A stretch of 64,000 nt of DNA from JACJYM01 sp965230495 (GTDB lineage Bacteria > Bacteroidota > Bacteroidia > Chitinophagales > Saprospiraceae): positions 1,984,001 to 2,048,000 of the forward strand of contig OZ246004.1 of assembly GCA_965230495.1 (NCBI GenBank), written 5' to 3'. The position numbers and the translations under genes were made by a program. Positions 1 to 9,460 of this stretch are shown piece after piece; the stretch's first letter is position 1, and each line of letters begins with the position of its first letter. A model generated the notes under the pieces. It had not been told where the DNA came from, ran no database searches, and saw nothing but the letters and a program-made list of their open reading frames with translations.

Positions 1-1752
1 ATTCCATATTTTGTTAGAAAAATTCCTTCCTTGTTCGACAAGTTTTTCATCAAACAGTAGATCCCCTCCTGCCGGGCTACAACTCAACATCCCAAACCTA
101 ACTCCATCTGCACCAAAATCTTCAATCAGTTTAAGGGCATCAGGACTATTACCTAACTGTTTACTCATTTTCCTTCGCTGCTTATCCCTTACCATCCCTG
201 TAAAATAAACTTGATTAAAGGGTTTTTCTCCTCTCCACTCAAATCCAGCCATTATCATCCTAGCTACCCAGAGGTATATAATATCCCAACCTGTTACTAA
301 AACGGAAGTAGGATAGTAATATTTAATCTCTTCCTCAGTATTGAAACCGTCAAACAGACTTATGGGCCATAACCATGAAGAAAACCAAGTGTCCAGAGCA
401 TCCTCATCTCTCTTTAAATCTTCCATTTTGAGAGACTCGTTATTTAATTTTTTTCTGGCTTCTGCTAAAGCTTCTTCCCCTGTTTCTGCTACAAAAACAT
501 GATCGTCCAGATACCATGCCGGAACCTGATGGCCCCACCACAATTGTCTACTGATGCACCAATCCCTTACATTAGCCACCCAGTGATGGTACAGATTCTT
601 CTGATTCTTGGGGAAAAACTCAACATCGTCACTAACAACCGCATCCAATGCTGGTTTAGCCAACGACTTCATATCTACGTACCATTGTAATGATAATCTA
701 GGTTCAATTATCGCATTTGTCCTTTCCGATCGTCCTACATTGTTCTTGTATTTCTCAGTATCAACAAGATGACCTTTCTCTTCAAGATCCTTTGATATTA
801 ATTTTCTTACTTCAAACCTATCCCTACCTACAAAAAGTTGAGCTGCTTCACTCATCTTTCCATTGTCCTCTAGCACATCTATTAGTTCTAAATTGTGCCT
901 TTTTCCTATCTCGTAGTCATTAACGTCATGTGCTGGGGTCACTTTTAATGCTCCTGTACCGAATTCTTTATCTACATAATCATCAAAAATGATCGGAATA
1001 CTTCTTTCTACTAACGGCACCAAAGCCCTCTTTCCTTTCAGATTTGCATACCTTTCGTCATCAGGATGAACCGCTATAGCAGTATCTCCTAATATAGTTT
1101 CTGGCCTTGTGGTTGCAATTGTAATATACCTATCTTCTCCTTCTATTTTATACCTTACATGATAAAGTTTAGATTGTTCCTCTTTATATATCACCTCTTC
1201 ATTGGATAATACTGTTAGAGCCTGAGGATCCCAATTAACCATTCTGTAATCTCTATATAGCCTACCTTTTCTGTATAAATCTACAAAAGCCTTAATTACT
1301 GCTTCAGATCTAACTTCATCCATTGTAAATCCAGTCCGATCCCAATCACATGAAGCTCCGAGCTTTCTAAGTTGTTGTAATATTATACCCCCGTACTTTT
1401 CTTTCCACTCCCAAGCATGTTTTAAGAATTCATCTCTTGTCAAATCGGACTTCTTAATTCCTTTTTCTCTAAGCATCTTGACCACCTTCGCTTCTGTAGC
1501 GATACTTGCATGATCAGTACCGGGAACCCAACAGGCATTCTTACCTTCCATTCTTGCCTTTCGAATAAGCACGTCCTGAATTGTATTATTTAACATATGC
1601 CCCATATGCAGCACTCCTGTCACATTAGGTGGTGGAATGACTATTGTAAAGGGTTCTTTGTCATTTGGTTTAGAACTAAAATAACCGTTTTCTTCCCAGT
1701 AGGAGTACCATTTACTTTCTACTTCATTAGGTTTATACCTTGTTTCAATCAT
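1..1752 (-). CDS. valS: Valyl-tRNA synthetase, N-terminal two thirds (cut by window edge)
   Basis: Charges tRNA-Val in the cytoplasm; class I aminoacyl-tRNA synthetase. The frame opens at the ATG at 1752 and stays open to base 1, giving 584 codons of an expected 870-880, so the tRNA-binding C-terminus lies outside the window. The HIGH-type motif is HMGH at residues 49-52 and the KMSKS-type motif is KMSKQ at 528-532. The last visible residues (ARNFCNKLWN-like) match the start of the anticodon-binding region. It lies 7 bases after the histidine phosphatase gene, so the two are probably co-transcribed from the promoter near 2410. No T-box or leader structure is seen in front of it. The identification is secure. 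Confidence 0.97.
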   Translation of the reverse strand, partial: MIETRYKPNEVESKWYSYWEENGYFSSKPNDKEPFTIVIPPPNVTGVLHMGHMLNNTIQDVLIRKARMEGKNACWVPGTDHASIATEAKVVKMLREKGIKKSDLTRDEFLKHAWEWKEKYGGIILQQLRKLGASCDWDRTGFTMDEVRSEAVIKAFVDLYRKGRLYRDYRMVNWDPQALTVLSNEEVIYKEEQSKLYHVRYKIEGEDRYITIATTRPETILGDTAIAVHPDDERYANLKGKRALVPLVERSIPIIFDDYVDKEFGTGALKVTPAHDVNDYEIGKRHNLELIDVLEDNGKMSEAAQLFVGRDRFEVRKLISKDLEEKGHLVDTEKYKNNVGRSERTNAIIEPRLSLQWYVDMKSLAKPALDAVVSDDVEFFPKNQKNLYHHWVANVRDWCISRQLWWGHQVPAWYLDDHVFVAETGEEALAEARKKLNNESLKMEDLKRDEDALDTWFSSWLWPISLFDGFNTEEEIKYYYPTSVLVTGWDIIYLWVARMIMAGFEWRGEKPFNQVYFTGMVRDKQRRKMSKQLGNSPDALKLIEDFGADGVRFGMLSCSPAGGDLLFDEKLVEQGRNFSNKIWN

Positions 1753-1759
1753 CTTCTAA

Positions 1760-2377
1760 CTAATATTTTAATTTATATACCTGAGATATTGAGTCTTTTT
1801 GGCTAATAACATAAATATTATCATATTCACTTTCGTCAATAGCCTTTGGAAAATATTGAGACCCCAATATAACATTTGCGGTAGCCGGAATGGTATTTGA
1901 ATGTCCTATTATGACACCCCGTTGTTGCCCCGAACTCTTAATCCCTTCAACCAGTTCTTTAAGTTTGTTCGCTTTATAGATTTTCATTGGCATTCCTTTC
2001 AGCTGAGACACTGTATCAGCGGTCTGCAAACATCTATTATAATATGTCGTATAGATATAATCTATTTTCGTCTTCTTAAACAGATCAGCCAATCTTGCTG
2101 CTCTGGTTAGGCCCAAATCAGACAAATTAGGATTTTCTCCGATAGTATCTTTTTCTGCATGCCTTACTAAATACCAAATAAAATCTGCATCCGAGAGATC
2201 CAACTTTTTTCCGTCCAAGTCAATAACATCCCTATGTATACTTGTTAAATGACTACCATCTAAATTATCATCATAAGAACTACAAGATTCAACAAGAATC
2301 AGAAAAGATATGGCTAGAGTAAAAAATGTACTAACTCCGAAACACCAATTGCTAAAAGTTATTGCTTTTAATTTCAT
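1760..2377 (-). CDS. Histidine phosphatase family protein (SixA/PGAM-like), probable lipoprotein
   Basis: 205 residues. An N-terminal hydrophobic segment (about residues 12-30) ends at a cysteine at position 32 in a lipobox-like context, so the protein is probably exported and membrane-anchored. The phosphatase signature RHAEK is at residues 72-76, with the catalytic histidine in RH. The second conserved histidine is in IIGHSNT near residue 157. This is the compact SixA-type branch, and the physiological substrate cannot be told from sequence. It is the first gene of a likely two-gene unit with valS. SixA-like proteins are usually cytoplasmic, so the signal region is a little unusual. Confidence 0.85.
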   Translation of the reverse strand: MKLKAITFSNWCFGVSTFFTLAISFLILVESCSSYDDNLDGSHLTSIHRDVIDLDGKKLDLSDADFIWYLVRHAEKDTIGENPNLSDLGLTRAARLADLFKKTKIDYIYTTYYNRCLQTADTVSQLKGMPMKIYKANKLKELVEGIKSSGQQRGVIIGHSNTIPATANVILGSQYFPKAIDESEYDNIYVISQKDSISQVYKLKY

Positions 2378-2409
2378 GCAACCTTAGACTCTCTTATAGT
2401 AATAAAATA

Positions 2410-2417
2410 CAAAAGTA
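2410..2417 (-). promoter_or_regulatory. Bacteroidota -7 promoter element for phosphatase-valS
   Basis: On the minus strand the sequence reads TACTTTTG, an exact match to the phylum consensus TAnnTTTG, 32 bases before the phosphatase ATG. The predicted transcript start is near 2404. No clear -33 TTTG element is visible at the usual spacing, so this rests on the -7 box and its position. Confidence 0.5.
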
Positions 2418-2495
2418 GCAATATTGGCAAGTAAAGCATCTCTATTGTAACTAATAATTACCAAGTTCAAACCTCAATACCTTATTTACAAATAA

Positions 2496-3728
2496 TTAGT
2501 CTGTTAAAACCTCAATTTGATTAGCAATTAAATCATCAAAAGTTTCACGTCTCCGAATCAAATAATCCTTTTTTTCATGAATCATCACTTCAGCAGGTCT
2601 ATATCTGCTATTATAATTGGAAGACATGCTAAAACAGTATGCTCCTGCATTTTTAAAAGCAAGTACATCTCCTTCGCTAACTTCAGTAAGTTTTCTATTA
2701 ACACCAAATGTATCTGTTTCACATATATATCCAACCACTGTATAGATTCGAGATTTTCCTCCACTTGATGAGATATTTATAATATCGTGATAAGCGTCGT
2801 ATAACATTGGACGAATCAAGTGGTTTAGACCTGAGTCAACCCCAATAAATACAGTAGAAGTTGTCTGTTTAATGACGTTAACTTTGACCAGAAAAACACC
2901 TGCATCACTCACCAAAAATTTCCCCGGTTCAAACATTAGTGTAAGGGGCTTTCCGAATTCTTTGCAAAAAGAGTTAAATCTCTCAGACAACTTTTTACCT
3001 AAATCTTCAATATCCGTTTCTATCCCGTTCTCCGTGTATGATACTTTAAAGCCACTTCCAAAATCAATATATTCCAGTTCCTTAAAATACTGTGCAGTGT
3101 TAAATAATATTTCAGCACCTTGCAAAAAGACTTCCGAGTCTAAAATATCACTTCCCGTATGCATGTGAAGGCCTTCTACATTAATTTTAAGGGTTTCAAC
3201 CAGCCTTATTACAAGAGGTAATTGATGATATGATATTCCAAATTTAGAATCTATGTGTCCCGTTGAAATCTTACTATTTCCTCCCGCCAATATGTGAGGA
3301 TTAATCCTGATGCAAATTGGATATTCGGGAAATTTTTCACCAAATTGTTCCAATATTGATAAGTTATCAATATTAATCTTGACACCAAGATTAACCGCTT
3401 CGGAAATCTCTTCCATACTTATGCAATTCGGGGTATAAATTATCTCCTTTGGGTCAAAACCCACTTTAATTCCCATCTTGACTTCTTGAATAGAAACAGT
3501 ATCCAATCCTGCACCTAGATTTTTAAAAAATCTAAGTACGTTAAGATTTGTCAAGGCTTTGCATGCATAATTAATCTTTAAGCTATCAACGGTAAAAGCA
3601 CTTTTCAGTCTGCTATACTGCCGTTCCATAATTGAAGTGTTGTATACATATAGCGGACAACCGTACTTTTCTGTCAATTCTAACAAAGATATACCATCCC
3701 AAATAGACTTTTCAATTCTTTGATTCAC
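2496..3728 (-). CDS. lysA: Diaminopimelate decarboxylase
   Basis: Last step of lysine biosynthesis, decarboxylating meso-diaminopimelate to L-lysine; PLP-dependent, fold type III. The protein has 410 residues, the usual length. The PLP lysine is K57 in YACKAL. Also visible are HTGSDI, the phosphate-binding DFGSGFKV, EPGKFLV, and the ICETDTF motif that supplies the active-site cysteine from the partner subunit of the dimer. The longest frame starts with GTG at 3728 and no better ATG lies just upstream. The gene lies 80 bases downstream of aroK on the same strand, so the two may share a transcript. Confidence 0.95.
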   Translation of the reverse strand: MNQRIEKSIWDGISLLELTEKYGCPLYVYNTSIMERQYSRLKSAFTVDSLKINYACKALTNLNVLRFFKNLGAGLDTVSIQEVKMGIKVGFDPKEIIYTPNCISMEEISEAVNLGVKINIDNLSILEQFGEKFPEYPICIRINPHILAGGNSKISTGHIDSKFGISYHQLPLVIRLVETLKINVEGLHMHTGSDILDSEVFLQGAEILFNTAQYFKELEYIDFGSGFKVSYTENGIETDIEDLGKKLSERFNSFCKEFGKPLTLMFEPGKFLVSDAGVFLVKVNVIKQTTSTVFIGVDSGLNHLIRPMLYDAYHDIINISSSGGKSRIYTVVGYICETDTFGVNRKLTEVSEGDVLAFKNAGAYCFSMSSNYNSRYRPAEVMIHEKKDYLIRRRETFDDLIANQIEVLTD

Positions 3729-3808
3729 CTCGTATTGTTTAAATGAAGGTGTAAAACTAAAAATTACAACTTGAATTATACTTTTCTTTTTATCTCTAAA
3801 AGAAAAGA

Positions 3809-4300
3809 TCAGTCTATCTTTTTAAGGATTCTTAAAACAATATCTTCTGGTCTCCCCAAATTAAGGACCTTGATCCGTGCCTGACGATAAATAGGAAGTC
3901 TTTTATAATACATATCTACAAAACCATATTGACTACCTACCAGAGGTCTATGGCTCTCATTATGAATTCTTTTATAGATTTTGAAAGGCGACTGAATAAT
4001 AAAAACTGAGGTTGATGCACTATTTATAAACTGCATGTTATTTTTATAAATGGGCAGTCCTCCTCCTGTTGCCATCACAAAAGATTTGTTTTTCACTAAT
4101 TCTCTCAATAGTAAGGATTCTTTGATCCTAAAATATTCTTCACCATTATCTTTAAAAATATCTGTGATTGATTTATTCTCTTGCCTTTCTAATATAGAAT
4201 CTGTATCAAAGAAAGGAATTGACAATTTCTCCGCCAGCTTTGCTCCAAGTACTGACTTACCTACTCCCATATATCCAACTAAAATGATTTTTTTACCCAC
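3809..4300 (-). CDS. aroK: Shikimate kinase
   Basis: Phosphorylates shikimate with ATP in the aromatic amino acid (chorismate) pathway. 163 residues, standard size. Walker A is GYMGVGKS at residues 9-16, the shikimate-binding FDTDS is at 31-35, R58 is conserved, the GGG loop is at 79-81, and the lid arginine is in the SHRPL segment. It is divergent from yajC. A TAAATTTG -7 box lies 18 bases before the ATG. It probably leads an aroK-lysA pair. Confidence 0.95.
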   Translation of the reverse strand: MGKKIILVGYMGVGKSVLGAKLAEKLSIPFFDTDSILERQENKSITDIFKDNGEEYFRIKESLLLRELVKNKSFVMATGGGLPIYKNNMQFINSASTSVFIIQSPFKIYKRIHNESHRPLVGSQYGFVDMYYKRLPIYRQARIKVLNLGRPEDIVLRILKKID

Positions 4301-4317
4301 TGCTTCAGGATTTATAA

Positions 4318-4325
4318 CAAATTTA
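4318..4325 (-). promoter_or_regulatory. -7 promoter element for aroK
   Basis: The minus strand reads TAAATTTG, an exact TAnnTTTG match, placed so that transcription would start about 12 bases before the aroK ATG. No obvious -33 element is seen. Confidence 0.5.
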
Positions 4326-4345
4326 AGTTTTTATAGGAGAAATAA

Positions 4346-4708
4346 ATGTTTGATAGTATATTCGCAAAAACAGAACAAAAAGAAACAACGATGTTACAAT
4401 TTTTTATAAGCTTACAGTCGGGACAACCTAGTTTATTTTCTAGCTTGTTACCAATGATCATTGTTCTTTTTATTATCTATTTTTTCTTCATTAGGCCACA
4501 AGCCAAAAAGCAGAAAGAGCAAAACAATTTCTTATCAAATCTAAAAAAAGGTGATGAAGTAGTGACGTCTAGTGGCATCATTGGTAAGATCAGCAAAATT
4601 GTTGATAATGAAGTGACCTTGCAAGTATCTGAAAAGACGTTTATTCCTTTTGTAAAAAATGCCATTTCAAGAGAAATGACCGAAAGTCTAAATAAACCTG
4701 AGGCTTAA
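4346..4708 (+). CDS. yajC: Preprotein translocase accessory subunit YajC
   Basis: Small inner-membrane partner of SecDF and the SecYEG translocon. One membrane segment (LLPMIIVLFIIYFFFIRPQ) runs straight into the family's hallmark RPQxKxxKE motif, followed by the soluble GDEVVTSSGIIGKI domain. The frame gives 120 residues from the ATG at 4346, which has an AGGAG seven bases ahead of it. An internal ATG at 4391 would give 105 residues, closer to many homologues, so the exact start is unsure. The stop codon overlaps the stop of the convergent EI24-like gene (shared TTAA). Confidence 0.92.
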   Translation: MFDSIFAKTEQKETTMLQFFISLQSGQPSLFSSLLPMIIVLFIIYFFFIRPQAKKQKEQNNFLSNLKKGDEVVTSSGIIGKISKIVDNEVTLQVSEKTFIPFVKNAISREMTESLNKPEA

Positions 4709-5430
4709 AAGCCTTTCCTATTCATTTCTATAGTTCCTGAAATAGTGGCTAATGGCAGGGCCAAACCAACTCCCAAAACGGGTATCAGAAGAAGAAGTAT
4801 AAATGGGATTCCATTGCCTATCGCCATTCCTTTATTTCGTTTTACAAGCCTAACGCTTTCTCTACTTGTATATTTACCTTCCATGTAGTAATCCAAGTTG
4901 CCGAATCCGGCATAGTACGCCTGAATTACAAATAATAGAAAAGGACTAAGTACACTTAAAAAAGGGATCAAAAGACCGAGCAATAAAATCAGCAAACTAA
5001 AGAATAGTTCTCGAAATAGATTTCTTATCGCCAAATAAATTCCTCTGAGCATATCATTTACAAATTGTAGCTTGGAAGGTTTTTCCCTAATATCTCCATT
5101 AATAACGGCATTTACCTTTTCCGAAAGGCTTCCCATGAATGGAGAAAGTACAATCATATAAATGTATTTAAAGATCACAAAGAAGAAGAAGATAATAATA
5201 AATCTAACTGACCAAAGTAATATATCAGAAGGCAACCACTCAATTGATAACCAATTCAGCAATAAATTTGTTAAAGGTTCTGAGGTGAAATATGCCACGA
5301 TGATAACCAAAGCCATTAACATGACTCCTACAATACCAGAAAAAATAAAATACCTAACAAACCCATATTTGAGTGCAAAGGACATGGCCCTGAAGTAGGA
5401 CAAAATACCCGAAATAGTGTCTCTAATCAC
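4705..5430 (-). CDS. EI24/CysZ-like integral membrane protein
   Basis: 241 residues with about five hydrophobic segments. Its layout matches the EI24 domain family: an N-terminal YFRAMSFALKYGFVRYF-like amphipathic start, the conserved SPFMGSLSEKV loop, and the AYYAGFGNLDYYMEGK region near the C-terminus. E. coli CysZ in this family carries sulfate, but most Bacteroidota members have no proven substrate, so I do not assign one. It is convergent with yajC with a 4-base overlap of the stop codons. Confidence 0.75.
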   Translation of the reverse strand: MIRDTISGILSYFRAMSFALKYGFVRYFIFSGIVGVMLMALVIIVAYFTSEPLTNLLLNWLSIEWLPSDILLWSVRFIIIFFFFVIFKYIYMIVLSPFMGSLSEKVNAVINGDIREKPSKLQFVNDMLRGIYLAIRNLFRELFFSLLILLLGLLIPFLSVLSPFLLFVIQAYYAGFGNLDYYMEGKYTSRESVRLVKRNKGMAIGNGIPFILLLLIPVLGVGLALPLATISGTIEMNRKGF

Positions 5431-5514
5431 TTATATGCTTTTGAAACAAAAATATCACAAAACGCTTATTTCATTTTGTGATATTCTATTAAATCATAAT
5501 TGCAATCGACTAAG

Positions 5515-6897
5515 CTAGGAAGCTTTCTTTCTCTTAGTCTTAAATAACTCTTTTATCTCCTTTTCTTTAAGAAAGCCCATATCAAGAAAATGTGTCGAAA
5601 TATACTTCTTAATATCTTGATAATCCTTTCCTCTTTTATCCGTATAAGTTTTGAGCAATCTCTTCACATACTTCATACTGATCGCCTTTACTGCCTGATT
5701 AAATCTTTGATTATAGAAGATATTCATATACAAAACAAATGTTTTGTTAATCTCAAAATAATCAGCATATGAGCCTTCATCTAGATTACTAAGGAATTTT
5801 TTGAAGTAGGCATGAACAGTGTGTCTTACACATTCATTTTGCGACGAAAGGCCATCATGATTGTCCACATATACCTGAGTAGCATCTATTGCATCCTGAT
5901 GTATATAACCTTTCCCATGAATAACATCCATCAATCCAAAGTACTGAGATACGTCATCATCTTTCTTATTGATTAGTTTTGAAAGATTACTATCATACTC
6001 CGGAAGCATTAGTATATTCGGATCGTCATGCAATCCTTCTAACAAAGTGAAAAAGTCATTTTGGACATTAGGATTACTTTTTCTTACTTGATCAAACGCC
6101 TTGGAATAACTCTTTCTTGCCTCATCCGATAGATCGAATAGCATTCCTATAATAATTAACAACTCTAGATATTCGTCCTCAGAATATAAGTCGCTATTAT
6201 TAAGAAAGTCGGTAATATATCCCATCAATGTGGAATTATTAAAATCTTTACTGGCTCTATGTAAAAGAAAATCTTTAAGTGCGTTAGACTTTGTCTTTAG
6301 TTCAATTTTTGATGTTGGAAAATCAGCACTTTGAAAGTTCAACTTCGAAAACTGCATCAAATACTTCTTATAATCTACTTCTCTATTCTTTGCTACCCTG
6401 TATTTATGATCTCTTAATCCCTGTAGAAACTGATAAACTCTCTTATTAGTTACTCCATCCAGAAAGTTAGTTACCCAAATATCACTACTTAGTAAAAAAC
6501 CGATCTTTATCGTTTGGCCTGTTCTCTGGCTGATCAGCTCAAAATTGGCTGAATTACAAATAGCATTGAGTACATCCTTAAAATGATTTTGAGGTTTAGC
6601 ATATTTGAAATTATCATTCACTTCTCCTCTTAATACTGAATAGCCTAAAACTTTAGGTAAGTATAGTCCTTCAAAAGCTGGGTTCAAAAGCTCCTTTTCA
6701 AAAGTTTCTATTTGCAAAGGATTATTGTTAGCTACCTTTAAATACAATTCATGAATTTTAGGCTCAAACTCATCCACCAAGGCTTTGTACATATCCGGTT
6801 CTTCTTCATCCAAAAACTGAGCAAGTAAATCAGAGTTTTGAATACTGCCCGATAAATTCTGCAGTTCCGTTATGTATATTTTGTCTAAAGCTTCCAT
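5515..6897 (-). CDS. Conserved hypothetical protein, 460 residues, all-alpha
   Basis: I do not recognise the function. The protein is soluble in appearance, with no signal peptide or membrane segment, rich in charged residues and predicted-helical stretches, and ends in a basic tail (KEKEIKELFKTKRKKAS). No catalytic motif, zinc site or P-loop stands out. The start ATG at 6897 is clear. It lies downstream of rpsP with a hairpin between them (6926-6962), so it may have its own promoter. A HEAT-like or other helical scaffold is possible but not shown. Confidence 0.7.
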   Translation of the reverse strand: MEALDKIYITELQNLSGSIQNSDLLAQFLDEEEPDMYKALVDEFEPKIHELYLKVANNNPLQIETFEKELLNPAFEGLYLPKVLGYSVLRGEVNDNFKYAKPQNHFKDVLNAICNSANFELISQRTGQTIKIGFLLSSDIWVTNFLDGVTNKRVYQFLQGLRDHKYRVAKNREVDYKKYLMQFSKLNFQSADFPTSKIELKTKSNALKDFLLHRASKDFNNSTLMGYITDFLNNSDLYSEDEYLELLIIIGMLFDLSDEARKSYSKAFDQVRKSNPNVQNDFFTLLEGLHDDPNILMLPEYDSNLSKLINKKDDDVSQYFGLMDVIHGKGYIHQDAIDATQVYVDNHDGLSSQNECVRHTVHAYFKKFLSNLDEGSYADYFEINKTFVLYMNIFYNQRFNQAVKAISMKYVKRLLKTYTDKRGKDYQDIKKYISTHFLDMGFLKEKEIKELFKTKRKKAS

Positions 6898-6925
6898 AAT
6901 AATATTTAATACCTTTTATTAAATG

Positions 6926-6962
6926 AAGACCTGGTAAAAATTATTTCATTTTACCAGGTCTT
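6926..6962 (-). terminator. Terminator-like hairpin after rpsP
   Basis: A 14-base stem (AAGACCTGGTAAAA pairing with TTTTACCAGGTCTT) encloses a 9-base loop in the gap downstream of rpsP. The T-rich run after the stem is short on the minus strand (TTCATTT), so termination strength is uncertain. The stem itself is perfect. Confidence 0.55.
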
Positions 6963-7011
6963 TTGTATCCAAACTTAGTTTTTCAGTCAACCTAAAAGGT
7001 TGGTTTACATT

Positions 7012-7488
7012 CTACTCTTCTTCTCCCTTTTCTCTAAAGGCCTCAGCTGCTTCTGATGTATCCTCCTTCTTAACTTCTTTTACCTCTCCACTATACACTT
7101 TCCAGTAATTCTCTTTCTTCAATCTTTCCTCCTCAAATCTAGCTGCTATTTTTGCCTCTTTAGCATCAATAAATTCTTTCCACATTCTATCAGCGGTCTC
7201 CATATCAAAAGCACCTTTCTTAACTCCTCTTAATAAGTGTCTTCTGTACTTTACTCCTTTAAATCTAAGAATAGAGTCTACTGTTTCTGTAGGTTGAGCT
7301 CCATTATCCAGCCATCTAAGGGCCTTATCCCGATCTAACTCAATTGTAGCCGGTTTTGTCATAGGATTATAACTTCCTATTTGCTCAATAAATTTACCAT
7401 CTCTAGGAGCTCTTGCATCAGCTACCACAATATGGTAATAAGGTTGTTTTCTTCTACCCCGTCGGGCTAATCTAATTTTTACTGCCAT
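7012..7488 (-). CDS. rpsP: 30S ribosomal protein S16
   Basis: Structural protein of the small ribosomal subunit. The N-terminus (MAVKIRLARRGRRKQPYYHI) and the motif IEQIGSYNPMTKP are diagnostic. At 158 residues it is much longer than the roughly 80-residue E. coli protein: residues from about 85 on are a charged extension ending in a Glu/Lys-rich tail, a pattern common in Bacteroidota. It stands alone here, whereas in many bacteria rpsP is followed by rimM and trmD; rimM is 28 kb away in this window. Confidence 0.97.
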   Translation of the reverse strand: MAVKIRLARRGRRKQPYYHIVVADARAPRDGKFIEQIGSYNPMTKPATIELDRDKALRWLDNGAQPTETVDSILRFKGVKYRRHLLRGVKKGAFDMETADRMWKEFIDAKEAKIAARFEEERLKKENYWKVYSGEVKEVKKEDTSEAAEAFREKGEEE

Positions 7489-7609
7489 TTTGCTAAAATT
7501 TCATTGGTTTAACCATACCTGAGCAACTTGAAAAATCAAGCATCAGATTTTTAACGCCGCGAAGATACAGAAATATCTTCATATAAACACTCTATTTCAC
7601 TAAATTAGC

Positions 7610-9403
7610 TTAACTCTCAAATTGCAACTTGGCTAAGTTGCTGTAAATTCCTTTCTTATCCATTAGCTCATCATGAGTTCCTCTCTCCACTATTTCCCCA
7701 CTATCCAGTACGAAAATAGTATCAACTTCCTTGATTGTAGCAAGTCTGTGAGCTATTATTATTGAGGTTCGATTGTCCATTAGTTTTTCTAATGCGTCCT
7801 GAACCACCCTTTCTGATTCTGCATCTAATGATGAAGTAGCTTCATCAAGCAAAAGTATCTTGGGGTCTTTCAAAATGGCCCTGGCTATAGCGATTCGTTG
7901 CCTCTGTCCTCCTGATAGTTTTACTCCTCTTTCTCCTACTACGGTATCAAGTCCTTCAGGAAATCCATTAATGAACTCAGTACAGTTACTTTGATCCGCA
8001 GCCTGCTTTATTTCTTCTTCTGTAGCATTGGGTTTGCCATATGAGATATTCTCTCTAATGGTACCACCAAATAATATAATCTCTTGAGGCACCACTCCTA
8101 TATTTCTTCTTAAATTGAATAAATCGATATCATTAGTATCAATATTAGCTATACTGATACTGCCATTATTAAGCTTATAAAAACGCATTAGCAATTGAAC
8201 CAATGTTGATTTTCCACTCCCACTTTGTCCAACCAAGGCCACTTTCTGGCCCTTTTTAATATGCATATTTACCATTTTCAACACCTGTATTTCGGGTCTC
8301 GACGGGTAACTAAAATCAATATTTTCGAATATAATATCTCCCTCTTCAAAATCTTCTCTATGTTCAGATGAATTGATAATTTCTGTTTCAGAAGGGGTAT
8401 CCAAAATATTATTCACCCTTTCTGTCGCTCCAACCGCCCTAGCTATCTCCGTATATAGGTTTCCGAAACTCGCTATTGCTCCTCCCAAAATTCCAGTATA
8501 AATAATGAACGAAAATAAATCTCCCGCCTCCATCTTACCAGCTTCCAATAACAAAGCTCCTTGCCATAGAACGAAAAAAATACCTCCCATTAAAATTGTT
8601 ATGATAAACATGAAGAATAATCCTCTCACTTTTGCAAACCGCAAGGAGATACTTACTATTTCCTTTACTGACTTTGCATATCTGGTAGATTCGTACCATT
8701 CATTCGCAAAGGACTTTACGATACTAAAAGATTGAAAGGTTTCTTCTACTATGGTATTTGTTTCGGCTAATTGATCCTGTCTTTCTTTCGATATTTTTCG
8801 AATATATCTACCAAAAATCATTGCCAAGATTACAATAGCAGGAAAGGTTAAAAGCATTATCTTAGAAAGATCAGGTGTCCAATAAATAATAATAAAAAGT
8901 CCTGCTATCAGAATAACTACTTGTCGCAAAAACTCGGCCAACGTTATGGAAAAAGCACTTTGTAATTGTTCCACATCCGCCACAAGTCTGCTTGTTAGCT
9001 CTCCTACCCTTCTTTCCTCAAAGAAAAACATATTCTGGGTTATAATTTTGTCATAAAGTTCTTTTTTAAGATCTGCCATTCCCTTCTCAGAAACAATGGT
9101 AAAAAGAATTGTTCTAAAATAGGATAATGCCCCTTGAATGACCAACATTATTAGCAGTACCCAACCAAACTGCTTCACTGTAATCCCCAGATTCCACTTG
9201 GGTTGACCAATAGCCACATTAGCCATCTCTCCAGGGATACCCATAAGAACCATGAATATCAAACTTCCTAATACAAGAAAAAGCATACCAAGAAAAAAAT
9301 AGCCCAGATAAGGTTTTACATATTTAAAAATCCGATAGGTTTTCTTGATGTTTTCCTTACTTAAAGGAACTGCATCTACTTTGCTCTTCCTTCTTCTTGA
9401 CAT
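7610..9403 (-). CDS. ABC transporter, fused permease-ATPase (MsbA-like exporter)
   Basis: 597-residue half-transporter of the type IV exporter fold that works as a homodimer in the inner membrane. The N-terminal six-helix domain covers about residues 30-330 and the nucleotide-binding domain follows. Walker A is GQSGSGKST at 392-400, the Q-loop is near 440, the signature LSGGQ is at 496-500, Walker B is ILLLDE at 516-521, and the H-loop is AHRLAT near 555. Homologues move lipids or drugs (MsbA, BmrA), and the substrate cannot be named from sequence. The start follows a clear ATG, and the gene sits 57 bases after the helicase gene. Confidence 0.93.
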   Translation of the reverse strand: MSRRRKSKVDAVPLSKENIKKTYRIFKYVKPYLGYFFLGMLFLVLGSLIFMVLMGIPGEMANVAIGQPKWNLGITVKQFGWVLLIMLVIQGALSYFRTILFTIVSEKGMADLKKELYDKIITQNMFFFEERRVGELTSRLVADVEQLQSAFSITLAEFLRQVVILIAGLFIIIYWTPDLSKIMLLTFPAIVILAMIFGRYIRKISKERQDQLAETNTIVEETFQSFSIVKSFANEWYESTRYAKSVKEIVSISLRFAKVRGLFFMFIITILMGGIFFVLWQGALLLEAGKMEAGDLFSFIIYTGILGGAIASFGNLYTEIARAVGATERVNNILDTPSETEIINSSEHREDFEEGDIIFENIDFSYPSRPEIQVLKMVNMHIKKGQKVALVGQSGSGKSTLVQLLMRFYKLNNGSISIANIDTNDIDLFNLRRNIGVVPQEIILFGGTIRENISYGKPNATEEEIKQAADQSNCTEFINGFPEGLDTVVGERGVKLSGGQRQRIAIARAILKDPKILLLDEATSSLDAESERVVQDALEKLMDNRTSIIIAHRLATIKEVDTIFVLDSGEIVERGTHDELMDKKGIYSNLAKLQFES

Positions 9404-9460
9404 AAGTTATACTGTCTTTGAGTTATTGATAAGTTTCTTAAATAAAATCCCTTCTAAAAT

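Noticed and set aside
1753..2500. T-box or leader attenuator upstream of valS
   Set aside because: No Val-rich frame, specifier stem or terminator is visible; valS simply follows the phosphatase gene by 7 bases.
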